DNA of 18,459 nt from Lentisphaerota bacterium. GTDB taxonomy: Bacteria; Verrucomicrobiota; Kiritimatiellia; RFP12; UBA1067. Positions 1 through 6,733 of the stretch are shown here, in pieces. The first letter of the stretch is position 1. Each line of letters begins with the position of its first letter. The DNA is taken from assembly GCA_015061765.1 (NCBI GenBank), contig SUVZ01000027.1, positions 1-18,459 of the forward strand, read 5' to 3'. The position numbers and the translations under genes were made by a program. Below the pieces are notes generated by a model. The model did not search any database, had not been told where the DNA came from, and saw nothing but the letters and a program-made list of their open reading frames with translations.

Positions 1-163
1 GTTATCAGAAAAGAGATATCTGTCAGACAAGTACAATCCTCTGGTATTCCATACAGTTCGCATGAGTAAACGAACCAAATCAGGTGCATTTACTTCCGCA
101 CTCCACCGTATTTTTTTTATATTATTTTTGCGTGTTTGTTAGTAGTCTTTGCCTTGTGTTTTC
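1..163. other. Noncoding left edge
   Basis: I see no convincing gene here. Frame 1 is open from the left edge to a TAA at 67-69 (22 codons), which could be the tail of a gene lying outside the window, but this length is expected by chance. A run of eight T follows at 111-118, preceded by only a weak 4-bp GGTG/CACC pairing (83-86 with 104-107), so a terminator of an upstream gene is possible but poorly supported. Confidence 0.3.
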
Positions 164-172
164 TGATATAAT
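164..172 (+). promoter_or_regulatory. Extended -10 promoter of the hydrolase/U32-like unit
   Basis: The sequence TGATATAAT is a perfect TGN plus TATAAT extended -10. No good -35 stands 16-18 bases upstream. The predicted transcript would start near 179, giving a leader of about 38 bases that holds the AGGAGA ribosome binding site of the first gene. The same promoter form recurs in front of the other transcription units of this window. Confidence 0.65.
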
Positions 173-216
173 CCGAAACATTCAGAACATTGAATTTAAA
201 CTGTAGGAGAGAGCAT

Positions 217-2178
217 ATGAAAAGGAAGTTTGCCTTGATTGCGGCGATGATGCCGATTGCATCCGTTGTCGCGGATCTGAATCCGGTGGATACGCGCTGG
301 ACGTTCGGGGCGCACGAGCCGTTCCCGATGTACCGCCGGGTCGGCCGCATCTGCACGGGGGCGATCGAGGGCAACGCCCTGTGGCTGCGGGATTGGCTCA
401 ACTGGTGGGACGCCAGCTCTCCGGCCAAGATGAAGGAGATAGGCTTCAACTACGTCCATTCGCGCTTCTACAAGGGGATGGGCTGGGAAGTGGAGAAGAA
501 GGACTTCCCGAACGTCAAGAAGTTCGTGCGCAACTGCCATGCGAACGGCGTGAAAACCCTTGCGTACGTCCAGTTCGGCACTCTTTATCCGGAGATCATG
601 CGCAAGGAGATTCCGCAGATCGACTCCTGGGCGACCTACGACATGGACGGCAGACCCAATCTGTACTGCGGCCAGTACTTCCGCTGGATGCCATGCCTCA
701 ACTGCCGCGAATGGGAGGAATACATCAAGCGCATGTGCACGATCGCGCTCACGGAGGGCGGGTTCGACGGCATCATGTTCGATAACATTTTCGACGAGCC
801 GTGCTACTGCCGCCGCTGTGAGAAGAAGTTCCGCGCCTATCTCGCGAAAGTCCCCGATCCGGCCGGCCGTTTCGGTCTCGAAGATCTCAGCGGCATCATG
901 CTTCCGCGCATTCCGCCGGCGAAGCTTGCCCACATGGAGACGAAAGATCCTGTAGTGCAGGCCTGGGCGCTTTGGCGGTGCGAGGTCATGACGGGCGTCA
1001 TGATGCGCTTCAGGAAGCACATAAAGTCCGTGAAGCCCGATGCAGTGGTGAGCGGCAATCCGTCCCCGTACCGCAGCCGGTCGCGCTTCATCCATCTTGC
1101 GCAGAACATGGCCGAACTTGCCAAGGCGTTCGATCTCATCATCATGCAGAACGACAACTTCCCGGAGGTCAAGGAAGGGAGAGTGTACAACCGTGTGCGT
1201 GAACTCAAGTTCGCGCAGGATGCGGGGCAACGCATCGTCGCCCTATGCGATAACGTAGAAAATCTGTATTCCGACCGCGAGGCCAAGTTCCTCATGCCGA
1301 TGATTGAGGATATTGTGTTCGGCGGAATACCTACAGACCGTACGACGATCTTCCCGTCTCCTGAAGAAGGCTTCATAAACATGGAGGTATGGAACCGCCG
1401 GAAGCCTCAGCATGAACGGTTCAATGCGTTCGCCACGGCCCATCGTGAAGCTCTTTCCGCACCGACCATCCACTCCGTGCGCATCTTCTATCCCGAGCGC
1501 GAAGTGCTCCTTTCCGAGAAGAACCATCAGGGTGTCGTAGCGGCAGAGGAGATTTTTCTGCGCAACCGCGTTCCGTACGGATACCTGTTCTCCACGCCCG
1601 ATGATGTGATGACCGTTCCCGAAGGTACGGAAGTCGTCGTCGTGCCGGGACTCACCAGCCTTACGGATGCGCAGATCGCCGCGCTTGTCTCATACGCTAA
1701 GAAAGGCGGCAAGCTGGTTGTCACGGGCGATTCGGGCCGCTACGACGGTTGGAACGCCCAGCGGCGCGTGAATCCGTTCCTGCCGCAGATTGCCGGTCTG
1801 CCGAATGTCTCGATGCGCGCCAAGTCAGATGAGGTGAAAGCGGTTCTTGCCTGGCGCTATACCATCGACGCCCCGGTGGACGGCGGCAAGGCGCTGCTCT
1901 CCGATCTTGCCAAGGTCGGCTGGAAGAGCCCCGTGGAATTCGCCGGCCTGCCGCCGCACGTGTTCGCGGAATACCGCCGCCTTGCGGACGGTTCGCTTGC
2001 GGTCCATCTCGTGAACTACATGCCCGAAAAGGCGATTTCCGGCGCAACGGCGACTGTTTCTTCCGGCGCGAAGGTTTCGGTCGAGGAGCCTTTCGGCGCA
2101 GACGGCGCGGCGCGCCGGCTTCCGGCGGACGGATCGCTGCCGTCGTTTGTCGAATATCTGCTGGTTACGGTGAAATGA
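217..2178 (+). CDS. Secreted GH42-like glycoside hydrolase
   Basis: This 653-residue protein looks like an exported TIM-barrel hydrolase of the GH42/hypothetical glycosyl hydrolase type. ATG 217 is chosen over an upstream TTG at 190 because AGGAGA (205-210) precedes it and because it gives a clean signal peptide (MKRK, hydrophobic stretch, likely cleavage after Ala19 in SVVA/DLN). The barrel spans roughly residues 40-380. An acidic strand end, GFDGIMFDNIFDE (about 183-194), offers candidate catalytic acids (Asp189, Asp193, Glu194). It is followed by CYCRRC (Cys196, Cys198, Cys201), the CxCxxC pattern of the structural zinc site known in GH42 beta-galactosidases. Residues of about 415-530 resemble the GATase-like trimerisation domain of GH42 (alternating strands, VVVVPGL, GGKLVVTGD). 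A short beta-rich C-terminus follows. The substrate cannot be read from sequence. It overlaps the next gene by ATGA. Confidence 0.72.
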   Translation: MKRKFALIAAMMPIASVVADLNPVDTRWTFGAHEPFPMYRRVGRICTGAIEGNALWLRDWLNWWDASSPAKMKEIGFNYVHSRFYKGMGWEVEKKDFPNVKKFVRNCHANGVKTLAYVQFGTLYPEIMRKEIPQIDSWATYDMDGRPNLYCGQYFRWMPCLNCREWEEYIKRMCTIALTEGGFDGIMFDNIFDEPCYCRRCEKKFRAYLAKVPDPAGRFGLEDLSGIMLPRIPPAKLAHMETKDPVVQAWALWRCEVMTGVMMRFRKHIKSVKPDAVVSGNPSPYRSRSRFIHLAQNMAELAKAFDLIIMQNDNFPEVKEGRVYNRVRELKFAQDAGQRIVALCDNVENLYSDREAKFLMPMIEDIVFGGIPTDRTTIFPSPEEGFINMEVWNRRKPQHERFNAFATAHREALSAPTIHSVRIFYPEREVLLSEKNHQGVVAAEEIFLRNRVPYGYLFSTPDDVMTVPEGTEVVVVPGLTSLTDAQIAALVSYAKKGGKLVVTGDSGRYDGWNAQRRVNPFLPQIAGLPNVSMRAKSDEVKAVLAWRYTIDAPVDGGKALLSDLAKVGWKSPVEFAGLPPHVFAEYRRLADGSLAVHLVNYMPEKAISGATATVSSGAKVSVEEPFGADGAARRLPADGSLPSFVEYLLVTVK

Positions 2179-3200
2179 TCCGGTTCGCCGTAGGGTATCA
2201 GCATTTCGCGTACGGGGCGAAGTTCGCCGACATTGCGTTGGCGCATCCTTCAGTCGGTGAGGTGTATTTCCCTTGGATCGAAGAACCGAGCGGGCGTCCC
2301 ATGCTCGGCTATGACGAGGAGAATGATTCCGACATCCTCGCCATAGCCCTCCATCGTGATCTGGTGAGGATGCGCGAGAAGGGCATCAAGCTTGATCTTC
2401 TGCTCAACGCCAACTGCTATGGGGCGGAGGCGATGAGCAGAAAACTTGAGATGCATGTCGTGGAGGTGGTCGAAACGCTCGCCGAAGCCGGGTTAAAGCC
2501 CGAGATTGTCACGGCGGCGAGTCCGTTCATAGCCAGAACGGTGAAGAAGTCGTTTCCGGAGATTGAGACGCGCGCAAGCGTCAACATGCGGCTCACGACT
2601 CTTCAGGCGGTGCAGTACCTCGCTCCGTGGTTCGATTCATACTACATCGGACGCGATGTGCAGCGGAATCTTGCGACGGTTGAGAGGTTCTCGAAATGGT
2701 GTCACGAAAACGGCAAGAAACTCTGCATGCTCGCCAATTCGGGTTGTCTGAGAAACTGTCCGTGGCAGACGTACCACGACAATCTCATCGCGCATTCCGC
2801 CGCCGCCGAGCGCTTGCCTGCCGCAGCGGATTTCAATCCGCACCTATGCTGGACCATGTACAAGGATCCGGCGAATTTCCCTGAGATACTGAAGTCGACA
2901 TGGGTGCGCCCGGAGGATATCGGCCGATATGAGGGGTTGGTCGATGTCGTAAAGCTGGCGACCCGTCAGCACGCGAATCCGGAGATGGTGATCGCCGCCT
3001 ACGAACGCGGTTCGTACGGCGGCAATCTGCTTGATCTCTTCGAGCCGGGCTTCTCTCCGGCGTTCCATCCAAGGTATATCGAGAACTCTAGGTTCCCGGA
3101 GGATTGGTTCGACCATACTTCGGCGTGCTCCCGCGAATGTACGGGATGCGGATATTGCGAGAAGGTTTTCGAGCAGGTCGGAGGCACCATTCCCTGGTGA
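2175..3200 (+). CDS. Peptidase U32-like TIM-barrel protein with Cys cluster
   Basis: A 341-residue cytoplasmic protein with no signal peptide. Its start ATG 2175 overlaps the stop of the upstream hydrolase (ATGA), so the two are probably translationally coupled. The layout (beta-alpha repeats, LLLNANCYG near residue 75, then CMLANSGCLRNCPW with Cys191 and Cys195, and a C-terminal C-x3-C-x2-C-x2-C at Cys318, 322, 325 and 328) recalls the U32 peptidase/UbiU-like superfamily, whose members bind an Fe-S cluster through conserved cysteines. The C-terminal cluster looks like a plausible 4Fe-4S site; this is inference. U32-like proteins include hydroxylation factors and collagenase-like proteins, so the reaction is unknown. 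Nothing besides the overlap explains the link with a secreted hydrolase. Confidence 0.6.
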   Translation: MIRFAVGYQHFAYGAKFADIALAHPSVGEVYFPWIEEPSGRPMLGYDEENDSDILAIALHRDLVRMREKGIKLDLLLNANCYGAEAMSRKLEMHVVEVVETLAEAGLKPEIVTAASPFIARTVKKSFPEIETRASVNMRLTTLQAVQYLAPWFDSYYIGRDVQRNLATVERFSKWCHENGKKLCMLANSGCLRNCPWQTYHDNLIAHSAAAERLPAAADFNPHLCWTMYKDPANFPEILKSTWVRPEDIGRYEGLVDVVKLATRQHANPEMVIAAYERGSYGGNLLDLFEPGFSPAFHPRYIENSRFPEDWFDHTSACSRECTGCGYCEKVFEQVGGTIPW

Positions 3201-3218
3201 ATGGACTTAAGGCGTTTT

Positions 3219-3237
3219 ACAGGCGGTTTGTGCCTGT
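3219..3237. other. Small hairpin between units A and B
   Basis: ACAGGC (3219-3224) and GCCTGT (3232-3237) form a perfect 6-bp stem with a 7-base loop, just after the stop of the U32-like gene. No T tract follows, so it is at best a weak terminator or RNA-processing hairpin. Confidence 0.3.
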
Positions 3238-3264
3238 CAGCGAGCGGTGCGGGCGCAAGAATCA

Positions 3265-3273
3265 TGCTATAAT
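3265..3273 (+). promoter_or_regulatory. Extended -10 promoter of the symporter gene
   Basis: TGCTATAAT is a perfect extended -10 with no recognisable -35. The expected start of transcription, about 7 bases downstream, falls at 3280-3281, which is the A of the ATG start codon. The mRNA is therefore predicted to be leaderless, and indeed no Shine-Dalgarno sequence precedes the ATG. Confidence 0.65.
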
Positions 3274-3280
3274 ACCGTGC

Positions 3281-4465
3281 ATGAAAAAAATCAAGATAGG
3301 TCTTTTCGGCAAAGTTATGATTGCCATATTTCTTGGCGTGGCGTGTGGATATGTCTTGCCTGATTGTGGCGTGCGTATTTTCAAGACATTCAACATACTG
3401 TTCTCACAGGTGCTGAAGTTCATAGTTCCGATGCTGATACTTGGCCTTGTGACGCCAGCCATCTCTGATATGGGCAAAGGCGCCGGCAAGATGCTGCTCG
3501 CGGTGATGGTGCTGTCGTACATTTCAACAGCCGCAGCGGGGCTCTTCGCCTACGGGTGTTCCATGGAGCTGATGCCACATTACGTGACAAGGGGCAGCAT
3601 CGCGAATGCTGTTGAAGCCGTGAAGTTCTTGCCGTATTTCGAGTTGAAGATTCCGCCGCTCTGCGATGTCCTTACTGCGCTTGCCATCGCATTTATGGTA
3701 GGCATCGGCGTGTCGGTCACAAAGTCTGACGCTCTCAAGCGCGTTACGGACGAGTTTGGCGAGGTTGTGAAGCTTACGATAATGCGCGTCATCGTTCCAG
3801 GCCTTCCGATGTACATTCTCACGATGATATGCGAACTTACCGCGTCCGGAAAGCTTGCGACGATGGCGGGAACGCTTTTCAAGGTGATAGGAACCGGTTG
3901 GGTGCTTACAGTGATATTCTTGGTGATTCTCTATGTGGTCGCCTGCATTATCGCCGCCCGGAATCCCGTCACGACTCTCTGGCTCATGCTGCCTGCCTAT
4001 CTTACCGGACTTTCGATCTGTTCATCGTCTGCGGTCATCCCTGTTACGCTGGAATGCTGCCGCAGAAACGGCCTTCACAAGGATGTGTGCAATTTCGTGA
4101 TACCGCTGTGCGCGAATGTCCACATGGTGGGCAGTGCGACAAAGCTGCTTTCCGGTGTAGTGGCGATATCGCTCATCTACGATCAGGCGATTCCGTTTGG
4201 TCAGATCGTAAACTTCACATTCATGATGGCTATTGCCGCGGTCGCGGCGCCAGGCGTCATGTGCGGTGTGCTGATGGCCAGCATCGGGCTTGTCGAATCG
4301 ATTCTCGGTTTCAATGCGGAACAGGTCGCCCTGCTCATCACATTCTACAGTGCGTTTGACGGGTATGGTCCGGCGGCGAACGTAACCGGCGACGGTGCCA
4401 TTGCTGTCATCATGGATAGATTCTTCGGCGGGAAGGTTCCGGTAGCCCAAGCTGAAAATCAGTAG
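3281..4465 (+). CDS. Dicarboxylate/amino acid:cation symporter (DAACS family)
   Basis: A 394-residue multi-pass inner-membrane protein of the SLC1/DAACS family, which imports dicarboxylates or acidic/neutral amino acids with Na+ or H+. Hydrophobic segments run through the whole length. Family landmarks are visible: the serine-rich SSSAVIPV re-entrant loop (about residues 247-254), the region NVHMVGSA in place of the usual NMDGTA-type TM7 motif, and the TM8 segment NVTGDGAIAVIMDRFFGG near the C-terminus, where the family binds substrate. The start was set at ATG 3281 rather than an in-frame start further upstream (3104), because the upstream part would overlap the U32-like gene and the protein begins MKKIKIGLFGK like its relatives. 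The substitution in TM7 hints at an unusual cation or substrate preference. Confidence 0.85.
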   Translation: MKKIKIGLFGKVMIAIFLGVACGYVLPDCGVRIFKTFNILFSQVLKFIVPMLILGLVTPAISDMGKGAGKMLLAVMVLSYISTAAAGLFAYGCSMELMPHYVTRGSIANAVEAVKFLPYFELKIPPLCDVLTALAIAFMVGIGVSVTKSDALKRVTDEFGEVVKLTIMRVIVPGLPMYILTMICELTASGKLATMAGTLFKVIGTGWVLTVIFLVILYVVACIIAARNPVTTLWLMLPAYLTGLSICSSSAVIPVTLECCRRNGLHKDVCNFVIPLCANVHMVGSATKLLSGVVAISLIYDQAIPFGQIVNFTFMMAIAAVAAPGVMCGVLMASIGLVESILGFNAEQVALLITFYSAFDGYGPAANVTGDGAIAVIMDRFFGGKVPVAQAENQ

Positions 4466-4706
4466 CAGATGTGGGTCGGATGTTGAAGTCGTGCAAGAAG
4501 TTCAGACAACGGGCCTAGTTTACGCTATGTATTGTGCTCTGTAGGTCACGAAAACAAAACCAAGAATAAGCTCGGCCGAATGACATCAGCGCATTAGGGT
4601 ACGATTGTCTCGCTTATTCTCACCTATTCTCACTTTCTCAAATTCCACGGCGCCAATCACTAATCAACAGTGTTTAGAGCCGATGGATTTTTTTTTGAAT
4701 TTACGC
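4466..4706. other. Intergenic region before mraZ, with short repeats
   Basis: No gene is seen. There are two structured spots. AGAATAAGC (4563-4571) and GCTTATTCT (4612-4620) form a perfect 9-base inverted repeat with a 40-base interval that itself contains the palindrome TCGGCCGA. TATTCTCAC occurs twice in tandem with a 10-base period (4615-4623, 4625-4633), followed by a partial third TTTCTCA. Nine T at 4688-4696 lie at about -40 to -60 of the mraZ promoter and may act as an UP element. No clear terminator of the symporter gene is visible. Confidence 0.4.
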
Positions 4707-4735
4707 TTGCATTTGGTGGGGCGATGTGTCATAAT
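4707..4735 (+). promoter_or_regulatory. mraZ operon promoter (-35, 17-bp spacer, extended -10)
   Basis: TTGCAT (4707-4712), a 17-base spacer and CATAAT (4730-4735) with TG at 4727-4728 form a complete promoter; a T tract just upstream adds a possible UP element. Transcription would start near 4740-4743. Two GTGGG motifs 30 bases apart (4716-4720 and 4746-4750) flank the -10; GTGGG/TGGGA repeats spaced in steps of ten are known MraZ binding sites in other bacteria, so autoregulation is plausible but unproven. Confidence 0.6.
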
Positions 4736-4782
4736 GTGTGTCGAAGTGGGGGAATAAGGGTTTGTTTCCCGTAAGATTGCAT

Positions 4783-5292
4783 ATGGCGGAAAATATTGAA
4801 AGAAAAGAGGAAAAAAGAGCGATCAACGGTCTAGTTGATACGTTCCGCCATACTCTTGACCCCAAGAAGAGGCTGACTATTCCGAGCGAATGGAGGGATG
4901 CGCTTGGAAATCCCACTTATGTATATGTAATGCCTTCGCCCACAGAAGAATGTCTTGAGCTTATCCCGGTGGAGTTGATGGGGCGCATACAGCAGCAGTA
5001 TTTGAGTGCAGATCTGTTTGATGATGAAGCCGATGCCGAAGCGCAGGCCATAGCGCAGTTCGCCCAGATGCTTAGGGTCGATGCCGCCGGACGTATCAGG
5101 ATTAGGGATGATCTCCTTGCGCACGCGGCGATTGTCGGCGGGGTTACGATGATTGGAGGAATCCGCAAGGCGAAGCTGTGGGCTACGGAGCGCAAGCCTC
5201 CGGCGCCGAAGGGCAAGCTGGATCTTACGGCGTTCCGTGCCGTGGCGGCGAAGCGCAAGATGGTTGCACGGGCTGGAAAGGGTTTGGCATGA
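4783..5292 (+). CDS. mraZ: Transcriptional regulator MraZ
   Basis: A 169-residue MraZ, the DNA-binding regulator found at the head of division and cell-wall clusters. It carries the two SpoVT/AbrB-like repeats with their DxxxR signatures: DPKKR (Asp26-Arg30, in LDPKKRLTIP) and DAAGR (Asp100-Arg104, in VDAAGRIRI). I chose ATG 4783. The longer in-frame GTG at 4738 lies at or upstream of the predicted transcription start, so it is unlikely to be used; a TTG at 4762 remains possible. No strong ribosome binding site precedes the ATG. A charged, Lys-rich tail of about 35 residues follows the second repeat, longer than in typical 140-150-residue MraZ. The stop overlaps the rsmH start (ATGA). Confidence 0.9.
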   Translation: MAENIERKEEKRAINGLVDTFRHTLDPKKRLTIPSEWRDALGNPTYVYVMPSPTEECLELIPVELMGRIQQQYLSADLFDDEADAEAQAIAQFAQMLRVDAAGRIRIRDDLLAHAAIVGGVTMIGGIRKAKLWATERKPPAPKGKLDLTAFRAVAAKRKMVARAGKGLA

Positions 5293-6278
5293 AGGATTCC
5301 GGTGAGATGAACGGCCATATTTCCGTGATGCTTGCCGAAGCGGTGGACGCCCTGAATGTAAAATCCGGAGGGATGTATGTGGATGGTACGCTGGGTCGGG
5401 CCGGGCATGCGAGAGAAATTCTCCGTCGGGGCGGCCGGGTGATCGGTATTGATCGCGATGATGATGCGCTCAAGGCGGTGGCGGCGCTTTCGGCTGAAGG
5501 GTTGAAGGCGGTGAAGGGAAACCACGGAGACGTGGCGGACATAGTGAAGAATGAAGGATTGGAGTCGGTAGATGGGATTCTGTTGGATCTGGGCGTTTCG
5601 AGTCCTCAACTGGACGAAGGGGAAAGAGGGTTCAGCTTCAGGGCGGACGGGCCTTTGGACATGCGGATGGACCGCTCGTGCGGGGTGACGGCTGCGGACG
5701 TCGTGCGCGATTTCGATGAAGTCGCACTGACTGGGATATTCCGCACATATGGCGAAGAGCCGAATGCGAGGAGAATTGCGAAGGCGATAGTCAAGGCGAG
5801 GTCCGAGTCTCCGATATTGACTACGTTGAGGCTTGCGGAGATCGTCGAGCGTACTGTAGGGTGGCGAGGTGCGCATCATCCGGCGACAAGGGTGTTCCAG
5901 GCGTTGCGCATGCACGTAAACGACGAGATGGGCGAGCTGGAGAGGGCTCTCGCCGGAGGTCTGGGGTGCCTTAAATCAGGTGGGCGCATGGTGGTAATCA
6001 CCTTCGAAAGCCTTACCGACAGAGTGGTGAAGCGTTTTTTTGCGGCTCACGCCGGAAGGATGGTTTCGCTCCAGCAGGGAGGTGAACGGTGGGTGGGCGA
6101 CCTTCCGAGAGTGAGGCATGTAACCCGCAAGGCTGTGGTGGCGAGGGAAGCGGAGATTGCCGCAAATCCGCGCAGCCGCAGTGCGAAGATGCGGGCGGTT
6201 GAACGGACGGTCGCACGTGCGGCCGCAGATGAATTTAACGGAATCGTAAGGAGTTTAGAGGAGAGAGGTGCGATATGA
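5289..6278 (+). CDS. rsmH: 16S rRNA (cytosine-1402-N4)-methyltransferase RsmH
   Basis: A 329-residue SAM-dependent methyltransferase that methylates N4 of C1402 in the decoding centre of 16S rRNA. Family motifs are in order: DGTLGRAGHA (from Asp32; the SAM loop), GIDRDDDAL, ILLDLGVSSPQLDEGERGFSF, GPLDMRMD, TRVFQALRMHVNDEMGEL, and ITFESLTDRVVKRFF near the C-terminus. The last differs from the common ISFHSLEDR by Glu for His and Thr for Glu. ATG 5289 overlaps the mraZ stop and has GGAAAGGG a few bases upstream; ATG 5307 is an alternative that would remove six residues. The gene sits in its usual place between mraZ and ftsL. Confidence 0.95.
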   Translation: MKDSGEMNGHISVMLAEAVDALNVKSGGMYVDGTLGRAGHAREILRRGGRVIGIDRDDDALKAVAALSAEGLKAVKGNHGDVADIVKNEGLESVDGILLDLGVSSPQLDEGERGFSFRADGPLDMRMDRSCGVTAADVVRDFDEVALTGIFRTYGEEPNARRIAKAIVKARSESPILTTLRLAEIVERTVGWRGAHHPATRVFQALRMHVNDEMGELERALAGGLGCLKSGGRMVVITFESLTDRVVKRFFAAHAGRMVSLQQGGERWVGDLPRVRHVTRKAVVAREAEIAANPRSRSAKMRAVERTVARAAADEFNGIVRSLEERGAI

Positions 6279-6733
6279 GAAGGAACAAGCGCATAAAAAA
6301 GCGTTCTAAATTCGCTACAAGTTCGATGGGCGTTGCGTCTCTCATCGTTTCAGGTTTCATTATGCTGATGATTTTCTTCGGGATGAATTCGCGCTGTTCT
6401 TCGATTGCACGTGAAATCGGGAAGAAGGAGAAGGAACTCAAGAGATTGGAAGCGGAACTTAGTCGCGAGAAGACGCGGTGGGACGAGATGAAGGTGCCGG
6501 AGAGACTCAATATCGCGCTGGCTCGCTTCGGGCTGGAGATGTCAGCGCCTCGGGAGGAGCAGTTGGTGCGCATGACCGGGGCGGGCGTTCCTGCTCCCGG
6601 TCAGCTCGCTCTTAAGCGAATGCAGGGAGGATCTAGGTCGAGTTCCGTGGCATCTAGTTTTTCACATCAGCGCTCGCGTCGTTCGCCGGCAACGTCCGTC
6701 TCCCGGAGGCGTAGCAGAAATGGCGTTCGGTAG
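6275..6733 (+). CDS. ftsL: FtsL-like division protein with Ser/Arg-rich tail
   Basis: A 152-residue bitopic protein. A basic cytoplasmic N-terminus (MRRNKRIKKR) precedes one membrane segment (about residues 18-37) and a charged coiled-coil region (about 42-75), the form of FtsL/DivIC-type proteins that join FtsB and FtsQ in the divisome. Sequence identity is not enough for recognition; the call rests on topology, size and position between rsmH and ftsI. Unusually, residues 120-152 are a low-complexity tail in which 21 of 33 residues are Ser or Arg. Start ATG 6275 overlaps the rsmH stop; the end overlaps ftsI by 14 bases. Confidence 0.75.
   Translation: MRRNKRIKKRSKFATSSMGVASLIVSGFIMLMIFFGMNSRCSSIAREIGKKEKELKRLEAELSREKTRWDEMKVPERLNIALARFGLEMSAPREEQLVRMTGAGVPAPGQLALKRMQGGSRSSSVASSFSHQRSRRSPATSVSRRRSRNGVR

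Noticed and set aside
81..118. Intrinsic terminator of a gene left of the window
   Set aside because: The T run is good but only a 4-bp stem can form before it.
196..1230. Long antisense ORF of 344 codons
   Set aside because: It mirrors the hydrolase gene, has no ribosome binding site and a biased His/Arg/Leu composition typical of the opposite strand of a GC-rich gene.
4738..4782. GTG start giving a 184-residue MraZ
   Set aside because: The predicted transcription start is near 4740-4743, so this codon would not be in the mRNA; homology begins after ATG 4783.
4917..5915. Antisense ORF of 332 codons across mraZ and rsmH
   Set aside because: It spans two certain genes on the other strand and contains no motif; a shadow.
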